A DNA stretch of 5,015 bases. Source: an uncultured Oscillospiraceae bacterium (GTDB taxonomy: Bacteria; Bacillota; Clostridia; Oscillospirales; Ruminococcaceae). The notes under the pieces were generated by a model that saw only the letters and a list, made by a program, of their open reading frames with translations, made no database searches and had not been told where the DNA came from. Of this stretch, positions 1 through 4,273 are shown in pieces (the first letter of the stretch is position 1; each line of letters begins with the position of its first letter). Both the position numbers and the translations under genes were made by a program. The stretch spans positions 1 to 5,015 of the forward strand of contig CAJTSZ010000135.1 in assembly GCA_910578755.1 (NCBI GenBank), given 5' to 3'.

Positions 1-1902
1 GGAGTGGAGCAGCTCCGGGTAATAAGCAACAACAGGGCAGTTATAGTGGTTATCCCCCTTATGTTCATTAAAATTATAGGACATACAGGGGTAAAAAATA
101 ATAGGTACGCCCTTCAGCAGCAGGTTTTCCATGTGGCCGTGCATCAGCTTTGCCGGGTAGCAGACCGTATCCGAAGGGATGGTGTGCTGGCCTGCGCTGT
201 ACAGCTGCCGGGAAGAAATATCGGAAAGCACCACCTGGTAGCCCAGGCTGGTAAAAAAGGCGTGCCAAAAGTACAGGTTTTCGTACATATTCAGCCCCAG
301 GGGCAGGCCAATTTTCCCTCTTGGGCCGGGAACGCCTGTAAGGGCCTTTATTTTTTCCAGCTTATACTGGTACATATCCGGCGCCTTTGCACTGCTTTGC
401 ACACCCAGGGGCTTTTCGCACCGGTTGCCGGAAATAAACTGCTTGCCGCCGGCAAAGGTGTTTACAGTAAGGTTGCAGTGGTTGGCGCAGCCCTGGCATA
501 ACAGGGGTTTGGCCTGGTGGGTAAAGGCAAGCAAATCGGCCAAAGGTAAAAGGGAGCTTGCTTCCCCCGCTGTTTTTTTGCCGTAAATAGCCGCGCCATA
601 GGCCCCCATAAGGCCAGCCATTTTGGGCCGGGTAACGTTGTGGCCCAGTTCCCGTTCAAAGCTGCGCAGCACAGCGTCGTTTAAAAAGGTGCCGCCCTGT
701 ACCACAATGTTTTGGCCCAGCTCCTGGGCACTGCGGGCGCGGATAACCTTGTACAGCACATTTTTTACAACGCTTATGGAAAGGCCGGCGGAAATATCCT
801 CTACGCCGGCGCCGTCCTTTTGGGCCTGCTTGACGGAGGAATTCATAAACACGGTGCAGCGGGAGCCTAAATCCACCGGGCTTTTGGAAAACAGGCCCAG
901 CCGGGAAAATTCCTCGGCGGAATAGCCCATGGACTTGGCAAAGGTTTCAATAAAGGAACCGCAGCCGGAGGAGCAGGCCTCGTTGAGCATAATGCTGTCA
1001 ATGGCGTTATTTTTTATTTTAAAGCATTTAATGTCCTGGCCACCAATATCCAGGATAAAATCCACCTTAGGGTCAAAATGCTTTGCGGCAGTAAAGTGGG
1101 CCATGGTTTCCACAATGCCCTCGTCCAGGGAAAAGGCGTTTTTAATCAGTTCCTCGCCGTAGCCGGTGGAAACGGCGCTGCGGATAACTACCTTATCCCC
1201 GCACAGGGTACGGATTTTAATAAGCTGTTCCTTCACCACATCCACCGGGCTGCCCTTGTTGGAGCTGTAATACTGGTACAGCACCTGGTACTGGTCGTTA
1301 ATAAGCACCAGTTTTGTGGTGGTGCTGCCACAGTCAATCCCTAAATAGGCTGGGCCCTCATAGGCGGTAATATCCGCCCAGGGGATGATGGACTTTTTAT
1401 GGCGTTCCACAAAGTTGTGGTATTCCTCCTCGCTGGCAAAGAGGGGCTCCAGATAGCTGGTGGTTTTTACCTGGCGGCTGGTATCCGCCAGCTTTTGCTC
1501 CACCTGCTGGAAGGTAAAGGTATTTTGCAGGCCGCCGGCAAACAGGGCCGTGCCCAAGGCCACAGCGTATTGGGCGTAATTGGGAAAAACTGCATAGCTT
1601 TCGTCCAGCTTTAAGGTTTCCTTAAAACGCTGCTGCAAGCCTTTAAAAAAGTGGAGGGGGCCACCTAAAAACAGCACTTTCCCTTTAATTTCCCGCCCTT
1701 GGGAAAGGCCGGTAATGGTTTGCTCCACCACCGCCTGAAAAATACTGGCAGCAATGTCCGCCTTATTGGCCCCCTGGTTCAGCAAAGGCTGAATATCCGT
1801 TTTTGCAAACACCCCGCAGCGGGAGGCAATGGGGTACAGCTTGGTATGGCTGAGGCTGAGCCGGTCCATTTCCTCTGTGGTCAAATCCAGCAGAGTGGCC
1901 GT
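1..1902 (-). CDS. C-terminal piece: rest of activase domain 1, activase domain 2, Cys motif, DUF2229 start (partial)
   Basis: The frame is open from just after a TGA at 1905-1903 to the left edge, 634 codons. Resumption of domain 1 reads ATLLDLTTEEMDR, then SRCGVFAKTDIQPLLNQGA with a conserved Cys at 1816-1818. Domain 2 starts near 1350 (YLGIDCGSTTTKLVL). It has VSTGYGEELI, DIGGQDIKC, the cluster cysteine in NEACSSGCGSFIE (973-975), its partner in SRCTVFMNSSVKQAQ (856-858), and VVQGGTFLNDAV. A C-x2-C-x3-C-x18-C motif follows (496 down to 418). From about 320 the segment GPRGKIGLPLGLNMYE opens the DUF2229-type region. In HgdC-type activases the two cysteines bridge a [4Fe-4S] cluster between subunits; domain 2 keeps both, domain 1 as drawn keeps only the second. 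No convincing independent start is visible: the first ATG, 1869, has GAGGAA directly abutting it. Confidence 0.8.
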
Positions 1903-2260
1903 TCATCCTCTCCTCCAAGCCGCCGGTGAGGAAAATAATTTTGGCGTCCTCACCGCCCAATTCCACTACAGCGTCGGTATCTGGCTGGTATTTTTTTACA
2001 CATTCGTAGGTGGCAAATACCTCCTGCACAAAGTCAATCCCGGCACATTCCGCTACGCCCAGCCCCGCGGAACCGGAAATTGCAATATAAAATTCATTTT
2101 CACCTAAAATTTCCTTTGCTCCCCGCAGGGCCTCCAGGGCGGCCTGGCGCACCTGGGACATATGGCGGCGGTAAACCTGGTAGAGGGTTTTATTTTCCTC
2201 GTCCAACACCACTACCTTTACTGTGGTGGAGCCAATGTCAATTCCTACTTTCAGCTTCAT
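1763..2260 (-). CDS. N-terminal piece of activase domain 1 (BcrAD_BadFG family), frameshifted tail
   Basis: As written, this frame encodes 165 residues. Residues 1-121 are authentic. The N-terminus has the ASKHA phosphate-binding motif (VGIDIGSTTVKVVVLD), ISGSAGLGVAE lies near residue 65, and the second phosphate loop ELGGEDAKIIFLTGG is near 100-114, leading to EERMNG. Relatives then continue with a Gly-rich segment of the type CAGGTGAFIDQM. Here the frame instead gives an unrelated 44-residue tail ending at a stop at 1763-1765. I chose ATG 2260 because family members begin MKLKVGIDIGS-like; the open frame continues to 2389 but that extension is low-complexity and unlike the family. On its own the fragment lacks the cluster ligands and the rest of the ATPase fold, so it is unlikely to work. 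Confidence 0.7.
   Translation of the reverse strand: MKLKVGIDIGSTTVKVVVLDEENKTLYQVYRRHMSQVRQAALEALRGAKEILGENEFYIAISGSAGLGVAECAGIDFVQEVFATYECVKKYQPDTDAVVELGGEDAKIIFLTGGLEERMNGHSAGFDHRGNGPAQPQPYQAVPHCLPLRGVCKNGYSAFAEPGGQ
1895..1902 (-). other. Deletion and frameshift junction in activase domain 1
   Basis: On the minus strand, codons ATG AAC GGC (residues MNG) lead straight into CCACTCTGCTGG. Shifted by one base this reads GCC ACT CTG CTG, i.e. ATLL of the family. Relatives have about 13 residues between MNG and ATLL, including the first Fe-S cysteine and the GGTG loop. If this gene had the usual spacing, the loss is 41 nt. A shared GGC at both ends of the inferred deletion would fit a microhomology event. 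The size is inferred from family spacing, not seen. Confidence 0.7.
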
Positions 2261-2371
2261 TCTTCCCTTGCACACTCCTTGGCCAGCACCCTGGGCAAGC
2301 CTTGGGGCGCGGCTGTTTTGTCCTTCTTTTTCACAATTTGTTTTACTGCATTCCCCTGTGCTTCTGCAACA

Positions 2372-2387
2372 GGTATTTTGCAATACC
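2372..2387. repeat. Small hairpin in activase leader
   Basis: A perfect 6-bp inverted repeat, GGTATT with AATACC around a TTGC loop (plus-strand reading). It lies 9 bp from the larger hairpin at 2396-2427, in what would be the activase 5' untranslated region. Function unknown. Confidence 0.6.
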
Positions 2388-2395
2388 AAGGGCTC

Positions 2396-2427
2396 GCCTG
2401 CCTAAACCCTGCATCCCTTAGGCAGGC
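2396..2427. repeat. 10-bp perfect hairpin in activase leader
   Basis: GCCTGCCTAA at 2396-2405 and TTAGGCAGGC at 2418-2427 are perfect reverse complements around a 12-nt loop. It has no U-run on either side, so it is not an ordinary terminator. Placed about 140-170 nt before the activase start, it could be an RNA control or stability element. I do not recognise it as a known riboswitch. Confidence 0.65.
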
Positions 2428-2632
2428 AGCGGGATTTTAAAAACCCCGGCCATTATTTTTCATAAAACTTGGGCAAAATAAGCACCTTACCCTTAGTAAA
2501 GTAACTTTTATACACAAAAAAATACTTTGTTTTCTTGTATTTTATCCACGATTACCTATATTTTTACAATATTTTTTAGGGAGGGAAAATACCACTTTCT
2601 TCTTATTTATTAGGGCAGCATTTCCTTCTGTG

Positions 2633-3262
2633 CTATTGTACTACACCATGAAGCAACATTGCAATCAAAAATTCAAATTCTTTTTGCTGTTCCTCTACAA
2701 TTTCTGCAATTTCTGTAATTTCCCTGCAACTTTTGGTCCATTGTTTTTTATTTTTAACACTGATATAATCCAAAAAAATTTCCAACATGGTCATCACCTG
2801 CCGGGCCTGCACCCCAGGGCGCAGGGGCAGGCGGCTTACATTGGCAGCAATAAACTGGTACAGCTCCTCCTTTGCCGGGGTAAGGATTTCTGCCAGGCGT
2901 CCTTCCAGCCCAGGGGGCGGGAACTCAATAGCCAAAGAGAGCACCCGGTGGGCCTGGGGGTTTTCCCTGCCAAAGGCAAACATGGCCTGTTGGCACAGCG
3001 CCAGGTTTTCCTCTGCTGTACCCTTTGCCTGGCGCAGCTTATCCCCCACTGCCTTGCGCTGCTGTTTACAGCAGTATTCTACACAGCTTATAAAAATTTC
3101 CTCTTTATTTTTAAAATGGTAAAACACCTTTCCCCTGGAAAGCTGGTGCTGGCAGCAAAGCTTATCTATCGTACAGCCCTGGTAGCCTTCGGCAGAAAAT
3201 TCCTTTAGGGCAGCCTGTATAATATACCTGCGGCTTTGTTCCGCCTTTTCCTGTTGTTTCAT
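2633..3262 (-). CDS. TetR/AcrR-family transcriptional regulator
   Basis: The product has 209 residues, a normal TetR length. The N-terminal DNA-binding domain spans about residues 8-55: helix 1 around RRYIIQAALKEFSAEGY, then the helix-turn-helix TIDKLCCQHQLSRGKVFYHF followed by KNKEEIF, matching the family pattern T-I-x-x-L/I...S-x-G-x-x-Y-x-H-F-x-x-K-E. The C-terminal two-thirds is helical and divergent, as expected for a ligand and dimer domain; the ligand cannot be read from it. The domain is unusually rich in Cys: C30, C36, C37, C60, C64 and C65, including two CC pairs. The start has AAGGAGG 8 nt upstream. A 26-bp inverted repeat beside a -10 box just upstream implies self-repression. It lies upstream of the activase on the same strand with a 372-bp gap, so it may control that gene; this is inference. 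Confidence 0.9.
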   Translation of the reverse strand: MKQQEKAEQSRRYIIQAALKEFSAEGYQGCTIDKLCCQHQLSRGKVFYHFKNKEEIFISCVEYCCKQQRKAVGDKLRQAKGTAEENLALCQQAMFAFGRENPQAHRVLSLAIEFPPPGLEGRLAEILTPAKEELYQFIAANVSRLPLRPGVQARQVMTMLEIFLDYISVKNKKQWTKSCREITEIAEIVEEQQKEFEFLIAMLLHGVVQ

Positions 3263-3270
3263 TTTGCCGT

Positions 3271-3277
3271 CCTCCTT
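3271..3277 (-). promoter_or_regulatory. Ribosome binding site of the TetR gene
   Basis: The minus strand reads AAGGAGG, 8 nt before ATG 3262-3260. This near-consensus Shine-Dalgarno sequence fixes the start. Confidence 0.85.
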
Positions 3278-3294
3278 GTTGTCCCCCTGGGAGC

Positions 3295-3320
3295 AAAAAC
3301 AAACTGTTTAGTCTGTTTTT
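3295..3320. promoter_or_regulatory. Probable TetR operator, 26-bp inverted repeat
   Basis: The arms are AAAAACAAACT (3295-3305) and AGTCTGTTTTT (3310-3320) around a 4-bp GTTT centre; 10 of 11 positions pair. Size, symmetry and placement suit a dimeric TetR repressor, 33 bp upstream of its start codon and directly downstream of a -10-like box. Bound protein would cover the transcription start. I saw no second good copy in the window; the closest AT-rich match, near 2510-2540, is too loose to call. Confidence 0.7.
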
Positions 3321-3326
3321 AGTATA
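3321..3326 (-). promoter_or_regulatory. -10 box of the TetR gene promoter
   Basis: The minus strand reads TATACT, a 5/6 match to TATAAT, immediately upstream of the operator. At 17-bp spacing the -35 position reads GGAATT, a poor match, so the promoter is likely weak. Confidence 0.45.
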
Positions 3327-3412
3327 GCTTTTTTTCCGGGGCAATTCCATGGCCCCTTTATTGCTGATTTATGAATAAAGATTAAATATTGCCCCTATTC
3401 TTTTGGAGGTAA

Positions 3413-3440
3413 AACTTACAGCGGTATACCGCTGTAAGTT
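3413..3440. repeat. Perfect 28-bp palindrome (module 1, CAGCGG core)
   Basis: The left half AACTTACAGCGGTA equals the reverse complement of the right half with no mismatch. The core CAGCGG-TATA-CCGCTG recurs in the palindrome at 3534-3561 with different outer arms. A CAAGTT-type hairpin follows it immediately, the same order as in module 2. Confidence 0.85.
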
Positions 3441-3469
3441 AGCAAGTTGAGCCATACCCAACTTGTGCT
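3441..3469. repeat. CAAGTT-type hairpin, module 1
   Basis: CAAGTTG (3443-3449) pairs with CAACTTG (3459-3465) around a 9-nt loop; flanking AGC and GCT can extend the stem with a bulge. It belongs with the hairpins at 3565-3587 and 3606-3639, which share CAAGTT but differ beyond it on both arms. Confidence 0.7.
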
Positions 3470-3471
3470 AC

Positions 3472-3531
3472 TAGGCTTCCAGCCCAGACCCGGCCCATTT
3501 CTTTTCTTGTAAAAGAAATGAAGAAAGAAAC
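3472..3531 (-). repeat. Inverted copy A of a ~60-bp two-hairpin element
   Basis: It contains a perfect 10-bp hairpin, CATTTCTTTT (3496-3505) with AAAAGAAATG (3511-3520), loop CTTGT, and a small GGCT-TCC-AGCC hairpin (3474-3484). Its minus strand aligns with the plus strand of 3741-3806: shared TTTCTTTC, CATTTCTTT, AAAGAAATGGG, then CC and GGGT. The two copies are therefore diverged inverted repeats. Confidence 0.65.
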
Positions 3532-3533
3532 AG

Positions 3534-3561
3534 CAATTCAGCGGCTATACCCGCTGAATTG
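3534..3561. repeat. 28-bp near-palindrome (module 2, CAGCGG core)
   Basis: CAATTCAGCGG (3534-3544) pairs perfectly with CCGCTGAATTG (3551-3561) around CTATAC. It shares the CAGCGG/CCGCTG core with the palindrome at 3413-3440, but its outer arms (CAATT/AATTG against AACTTA/TAAGTT) have changed on both sides so that pairing is kept. Confidence 0.85.
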
Positions 3562-3564
3562 GCA

Positions 3565-3587
3565 GCAAGTTCGTTTTACGAACTTGC
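3565..3587. repeat. CAAGTT-type hairpin, module 2
   Basis: GCAAGTTCGT (3565-3574) pairs with ACGAACTTGC (3578-3587), 10 bp perfect, loop TTT. It sits directly behind the module 2 palindrome. Confidence 0.85.
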
Positions 3588-3605
3588 GATAATTTCTGCC
3601 TTTCA

Positions 3606-3639
3606 ACAAGTTTGGCAAGTTTGGCAAAGCCAAACTTGT
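3606..3639. repeat. CAAGTT-type hairpin with duplicated left arm
   Basis: CAAGTTTGGC (3616-3625) pairs perfectly with GCCAAACTTG (3629-3638), loop AAA. The left arm is duplicated in tandem (CAAGTTTGG at 3607-3615 and 3616-3624), so an alternative 11-bp hairpin from 3606 to 3639 is equally good. Confidence 0.85.
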
Positions 3640-3640
3640 A

Positions 3641-3657
3641 GCCCTTCACTGAAGGGC
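3641..3657. repeat. 7-bp hairpin
   Basis: GCCCTTC (3641-3647) and GAAGGGC (3651-3657) pair perfectly around ACT, abutting the previous hairpin. Beyond it, 3658-3740 holds only weaker inverted repeats, for example GTGTT/AACAC at 3658-3672 and a GCCTTT/AAAGGC pair ending near 3705. Confidence 0.7.
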
Positions 3658-3740
3658 GTGTTGCACAAACACCGGTTGCCGCCTTTCATTGAGTGGCAAA
3701 GGCAAATAAGCAGGGGCTTGGGGGCGGCAGCCACCAATGA

Positions 3741-3806
3741 CTTTCTTTCCCCCATTTCTTTCTGTGAAGAAAGAAATGGGGCCTGGGTGCAGGGGCGGAG
3801 CGCCCT
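3741..3806 (+). repeat. Inverted copy B of the two-hairpin element, with a perfect 14-bp stem
   Basis: CCCCATTTCTTTCT (3750-3763) pairs perfectly with the 14 bases at 3768-3781 around GTGA. A second hairpin, TGCAGGG (3788-3794) with CCCTGCA (3803-3809), follows. Relative to copy A (3472-3531, opposite strand) both stems differ on both arms with pairing retained. The stem is followed by GCCTGG, not a U-run, so it is not a standard terminator. Confidence 0.75.
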
Positions 3807-3814
3807 GCATAGGG

Positions 3815-3835
3815 TGTGGGCTGGGGAGGCCCACA
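3815..3835. repeat. 7-bp GC-rich hairpin
   Basis: TGTGGGC (3815-3821) pairs with GCCCACA (3829-3835), loop TGGGGAG. Confidence 0.7.
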
Positions 3836-3851
3836 GGAAATAAGGCTATGT

Positions 3852-3870
3852 GTGGGCTGCATAAGCCCGC
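3852..3870. repeat. 7-bp GC-rich hairpin
   Basis: GTGGGCT (3852-3858) pairs with AGCCCGC (3864-3870), one G-U pair, loop GCATA. Its GTGGGC arm repeats that of the preceding hairpin. A TTGGG/CCCAA pair follows at 3881-3895. Confidence 0.65.
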
Positions 3871-3913
3871 TGGCAGAAGCTTGGGGGCAACCCAAATCTG
3901 CTTGTATATCTGC

Positions 3914-3936
3914 TTTTTATTGTGAAACAATAAAAA
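3914..3936. repeat. AT-rich 10-bp hairpin closing the array
   Basis: TTTTTATTGT (3914-3923) pairs perfectly with ACAATAAAAA (3927-3936) around GAA. It ends 16 bp before the aroF leader -35 box. The stem itself is AT-only apart from one pair, so it would be a poor terminator in either direction. Confidence 0.7.
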
Positions 3937-3952
3937 AAGGCTCCTTTTCCCA

Positions 3953-3982
3953 TTGACTTTTACCAAGTTAAAGTGCTATAGT
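3953..3982 (+). promoter_or_regulatory. Sigma-70-type promoter of the aroF leader operon
   Basis: -35 TTGACT (3953-3958), 18-bp spacer, -10 TATAGT (3977-3982), each a 5/6 match to consensus. Transcription would start near 3989, giving about 25 nt of RNA before the leader-peptide start codon. It is the best promoter in the window. Confidence 0.8.
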
Positions 3983-3999
3983 AAACACATTAGTTTTAT

Positions 4000-4004
4000 G
4001 GAGG
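4000..4004 (+). promoter_or_regulatory. Ribosome binding site of the leader peptide
   Basis: GGAGG, 9 nt before ATG 4014. A strong site directly downstream of the promoter shows that the short frame is meant to be translated and selects it over the overlapping frame starting at 4024. Confidence 0.85.
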
Positions 4005-4013
4005 AACATCTTT

Positions 4014-4136
4014 ATGGCTACGTATGCTGTTTATTTTGCAACCTTTTTTGGCTTTGGCTTTTTTAGCGCAGAGCGATTTTGCTATGCAAAAAATAATAGC
4101 CCTTTGCCAAAAGTTGTTTTACGGGAAAACCTTTAA
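4014..4136 (+). CDS. Phe/Tyr-rich attenuator leader peptide of aroF
   Basis: A 40-residue frame beginning MATYAVYFATFFGFGFFSAE, followed by RFCYAKNN. It has seven Phe (residues 8, 11, 12, 14, 16, 17, 22) and three Tyr (4, 7, 24), so 10 of the 21 residues from 4 to 24 are aromatic. Every Phe is TTT and every Tyr TAT; there is no Trp. The remainder is ordinary. It has its own promoter and GGAGG, and its stop (4134-4136) lies in the loop of a hairpin followed by an intrinsic terminator and the DAHP synthase gene. I infer a PheL-type leader: ribosomes pause at these codons when charged Phe- or Tyr-tRNA is scarce and thereby allow transcription into aroF. The peptide itself probably has no other role; a small hydrophobic protein is a less likely alternative. 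Confidence 0.85.
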   Translation: MATYAVYFATFFGFGFFSAERFCYAKNNSPLPKVVLRENL

Positions 4137-4150
4137 ACTGTCCCGTAAAA
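4117..4150 (+). promoter_or_regulatory. Attenuator pause hairpin (1:2-type stem) over the leader stop codon
   Basis: TTTTACGGGA (4117-4126) and TCCCGTAAAA (4141-4150) pair perfectly over 10 bp; the 14-nt loop contains the leader stop codon. A ribosome that reaches the stop must melt this stem, while one stalled in the Phe/Tyr stretch leaves it free, so its state reports leader translation. Confidence 0.75.
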
Positions 4151-4190
4151 TGAAAGATTTCTCCGGCGCGGTATACCTGCCCAAAATGAA

Positions 4191-4227
4191 GTCCAGTGCT
4201 TTTGACAAAAAGGCGCTGGGCTTTTTT
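4191..4227 (+). terminator. Intrinsic terminator of the aroF attenuator
   Basis: GTCCAGTGC (4191-4199) pairs with GCGCTGGGC (4213-4221) over 9 bp with two G-U pairs. After a one-base bulge, TTTT (4200-4203) pairs with AAAA (4208-4211) around the loop GACA. Six T follow at 4222-4227. It lies 46 nt before the aroF start, between leader and gene, as expected for attenuation. A competing pairing of TCCGGCGC (4162-4169) with GCGCTGGG (4213-4220), 8 bp with two G-U, would dismantle it. Confidence 0.85.
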
Positions 4228-4258
4228 GCATATACTACCCGCTTTTGTTCAATAAAAA

Positions 4259-4266
4259 GGAAGGTG
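4259..4266 (+). promoter_or_regulatory. Ribosome binding site of aroF
   Basis: GGAAGGTG, 7 nt before ATG 4274, is a near match to the GGAGGTG Shine-Dalgarno core with one extra A. It lies past the terminator, so aroF is translated independently of the leader. Confidence 0.65.
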
Positions 4267-4273
4267 TTTTGTT

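Larger units (their letters stand above)
1..2260 (-). pseudogene. Large 2-hydroxyacyl-CoA dehydratase activase-like gene, frame-disrupted and partial
   Basis: This entry spans the whole broken gene; its two open pieces are described separately. Start ATG is at 2260-2258. Codons run in one frame to about 1898, then the family match continues in a different frame from 1899 to the window edge. The intact relatives I recognise are giant clostridial proteins of about 1,400 residues: two BcrA/BadF/BcrD/HgdC ATPase domains, then DUF2229 and further dehydratase-like regions (COG1924 plus COG3580/3581 type). About 754 residues are visible here, so the C-terminal half lies outside. The family is thought to use ATP hydrolysis and a [4Fe-4S] cluster to drive low-potential electron transfer; the substrate of the large fused form is not known to me. 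With one break and over 630 clean codons after it, the lesion is either very recent or a sequence error. Confidence 0.75.
2261..2632 (-). promoter_or_regulatory. Spacer and 5' leader between the TetR gene and the activase
   Basis: There is no gene in these 372 bases. Seen from the minus strand, the promoter-side part (about 2632-2455) is AT-rich with several weak -10-like words, for example TAAAAT and TATAAA. None has a good -35 at proper spacing, so I do not place a promoter. The gene-proximal part (about 2450-2261) is GC-rich and holds two clean hairpins listed separately. A Shine-Dalgarno-like AAGGAG lies at 2280-2275, 14 nt from the ATG, which is long; a weaker AGGGA sits closer. No intrinsic terminator is evident behind the TetR gene, so read-through into the activase is possible. 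Confidence 0.45.
3341..3952. other. Gene-free intergenic region carrying a dense hairpin array
   Basis: About 600 bases with no credible coding frame. The open frames here are punctuated by the arms of palindromes, lack ribosome binding sites and resemble nothing I know. From 3413 to 3936 hairpins follow each other almost without gaps; the main ones are listed individually. A weak plus-strand promoter-like pair (TTGCTG 3361-3366, 16 bp, TAAATA 3383-3388) precedes the array, and a GGAGGT sits at 3405-3410 with no start codon after it. The array ends just before the aroF leader promoter at 3953. It could be a cluster of degenerate mobile palindromic repeats or a structured non-coding RNA; the sequence alone does not decide. 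Confidence 0.65.

Noticed and set aside
4..1614. Several plus-strand frames opposite the activase
   Set aside because: They are antisense shadows; the minus-strand frame carries continuous family motifs.
1895..1902. Programmed ribosomal frameshift in the activase gene
   Set aside because: No slippery heptamer is evident, and shifting frame would still leave out the conserved CAGGTG-type segment, so codons are truly missing.
2261..2389. N-terminal extension of the activase to an ATG at 2389
   Set aside because: The extra residues are low-complexity and unlike the family, which begins right at MKLKVGIDIGS; the extension overlaps the leader region.
2510..2540. Second TetR operator in front of the activase
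   Set aside because: Only a loose ACAAA...TTTGT symmetry in AT-rich DNA, matching the 3295-3320 site poorly.
3405..3410. GGAGGT as a ribosome binding site for a small gene
   Set aside because: No start codon follows at suitable distance; the sequence goes straight into the 28-bp palindrome.
3413..3657. CRISPR array
   Set aside because: The repeated units are palindromes of different sequence without regular spacers or a constant repeat length.
3559..3843. 94-codon plus-strand frame in the hairpin array
   Set aside because: It is built from palindrome arms, has no ribosome binding site and no recognisable domain; chance frames of this size are common in GC-rich repeats.
3646..3966. 106-codon minus-strand frame in the hairpin array
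   Set aside because: It overlaps the same repeats and the aroF promoter, lacks a ribosome binding site and shows no family resemblance.
3983..4273. T-box riboswitch for aroF
   Set aside because: No AGGGTGG-ACCGCG-type T-box sequence or Stem I features are visible; the translated aromatic-rich frame explains the terminator better.
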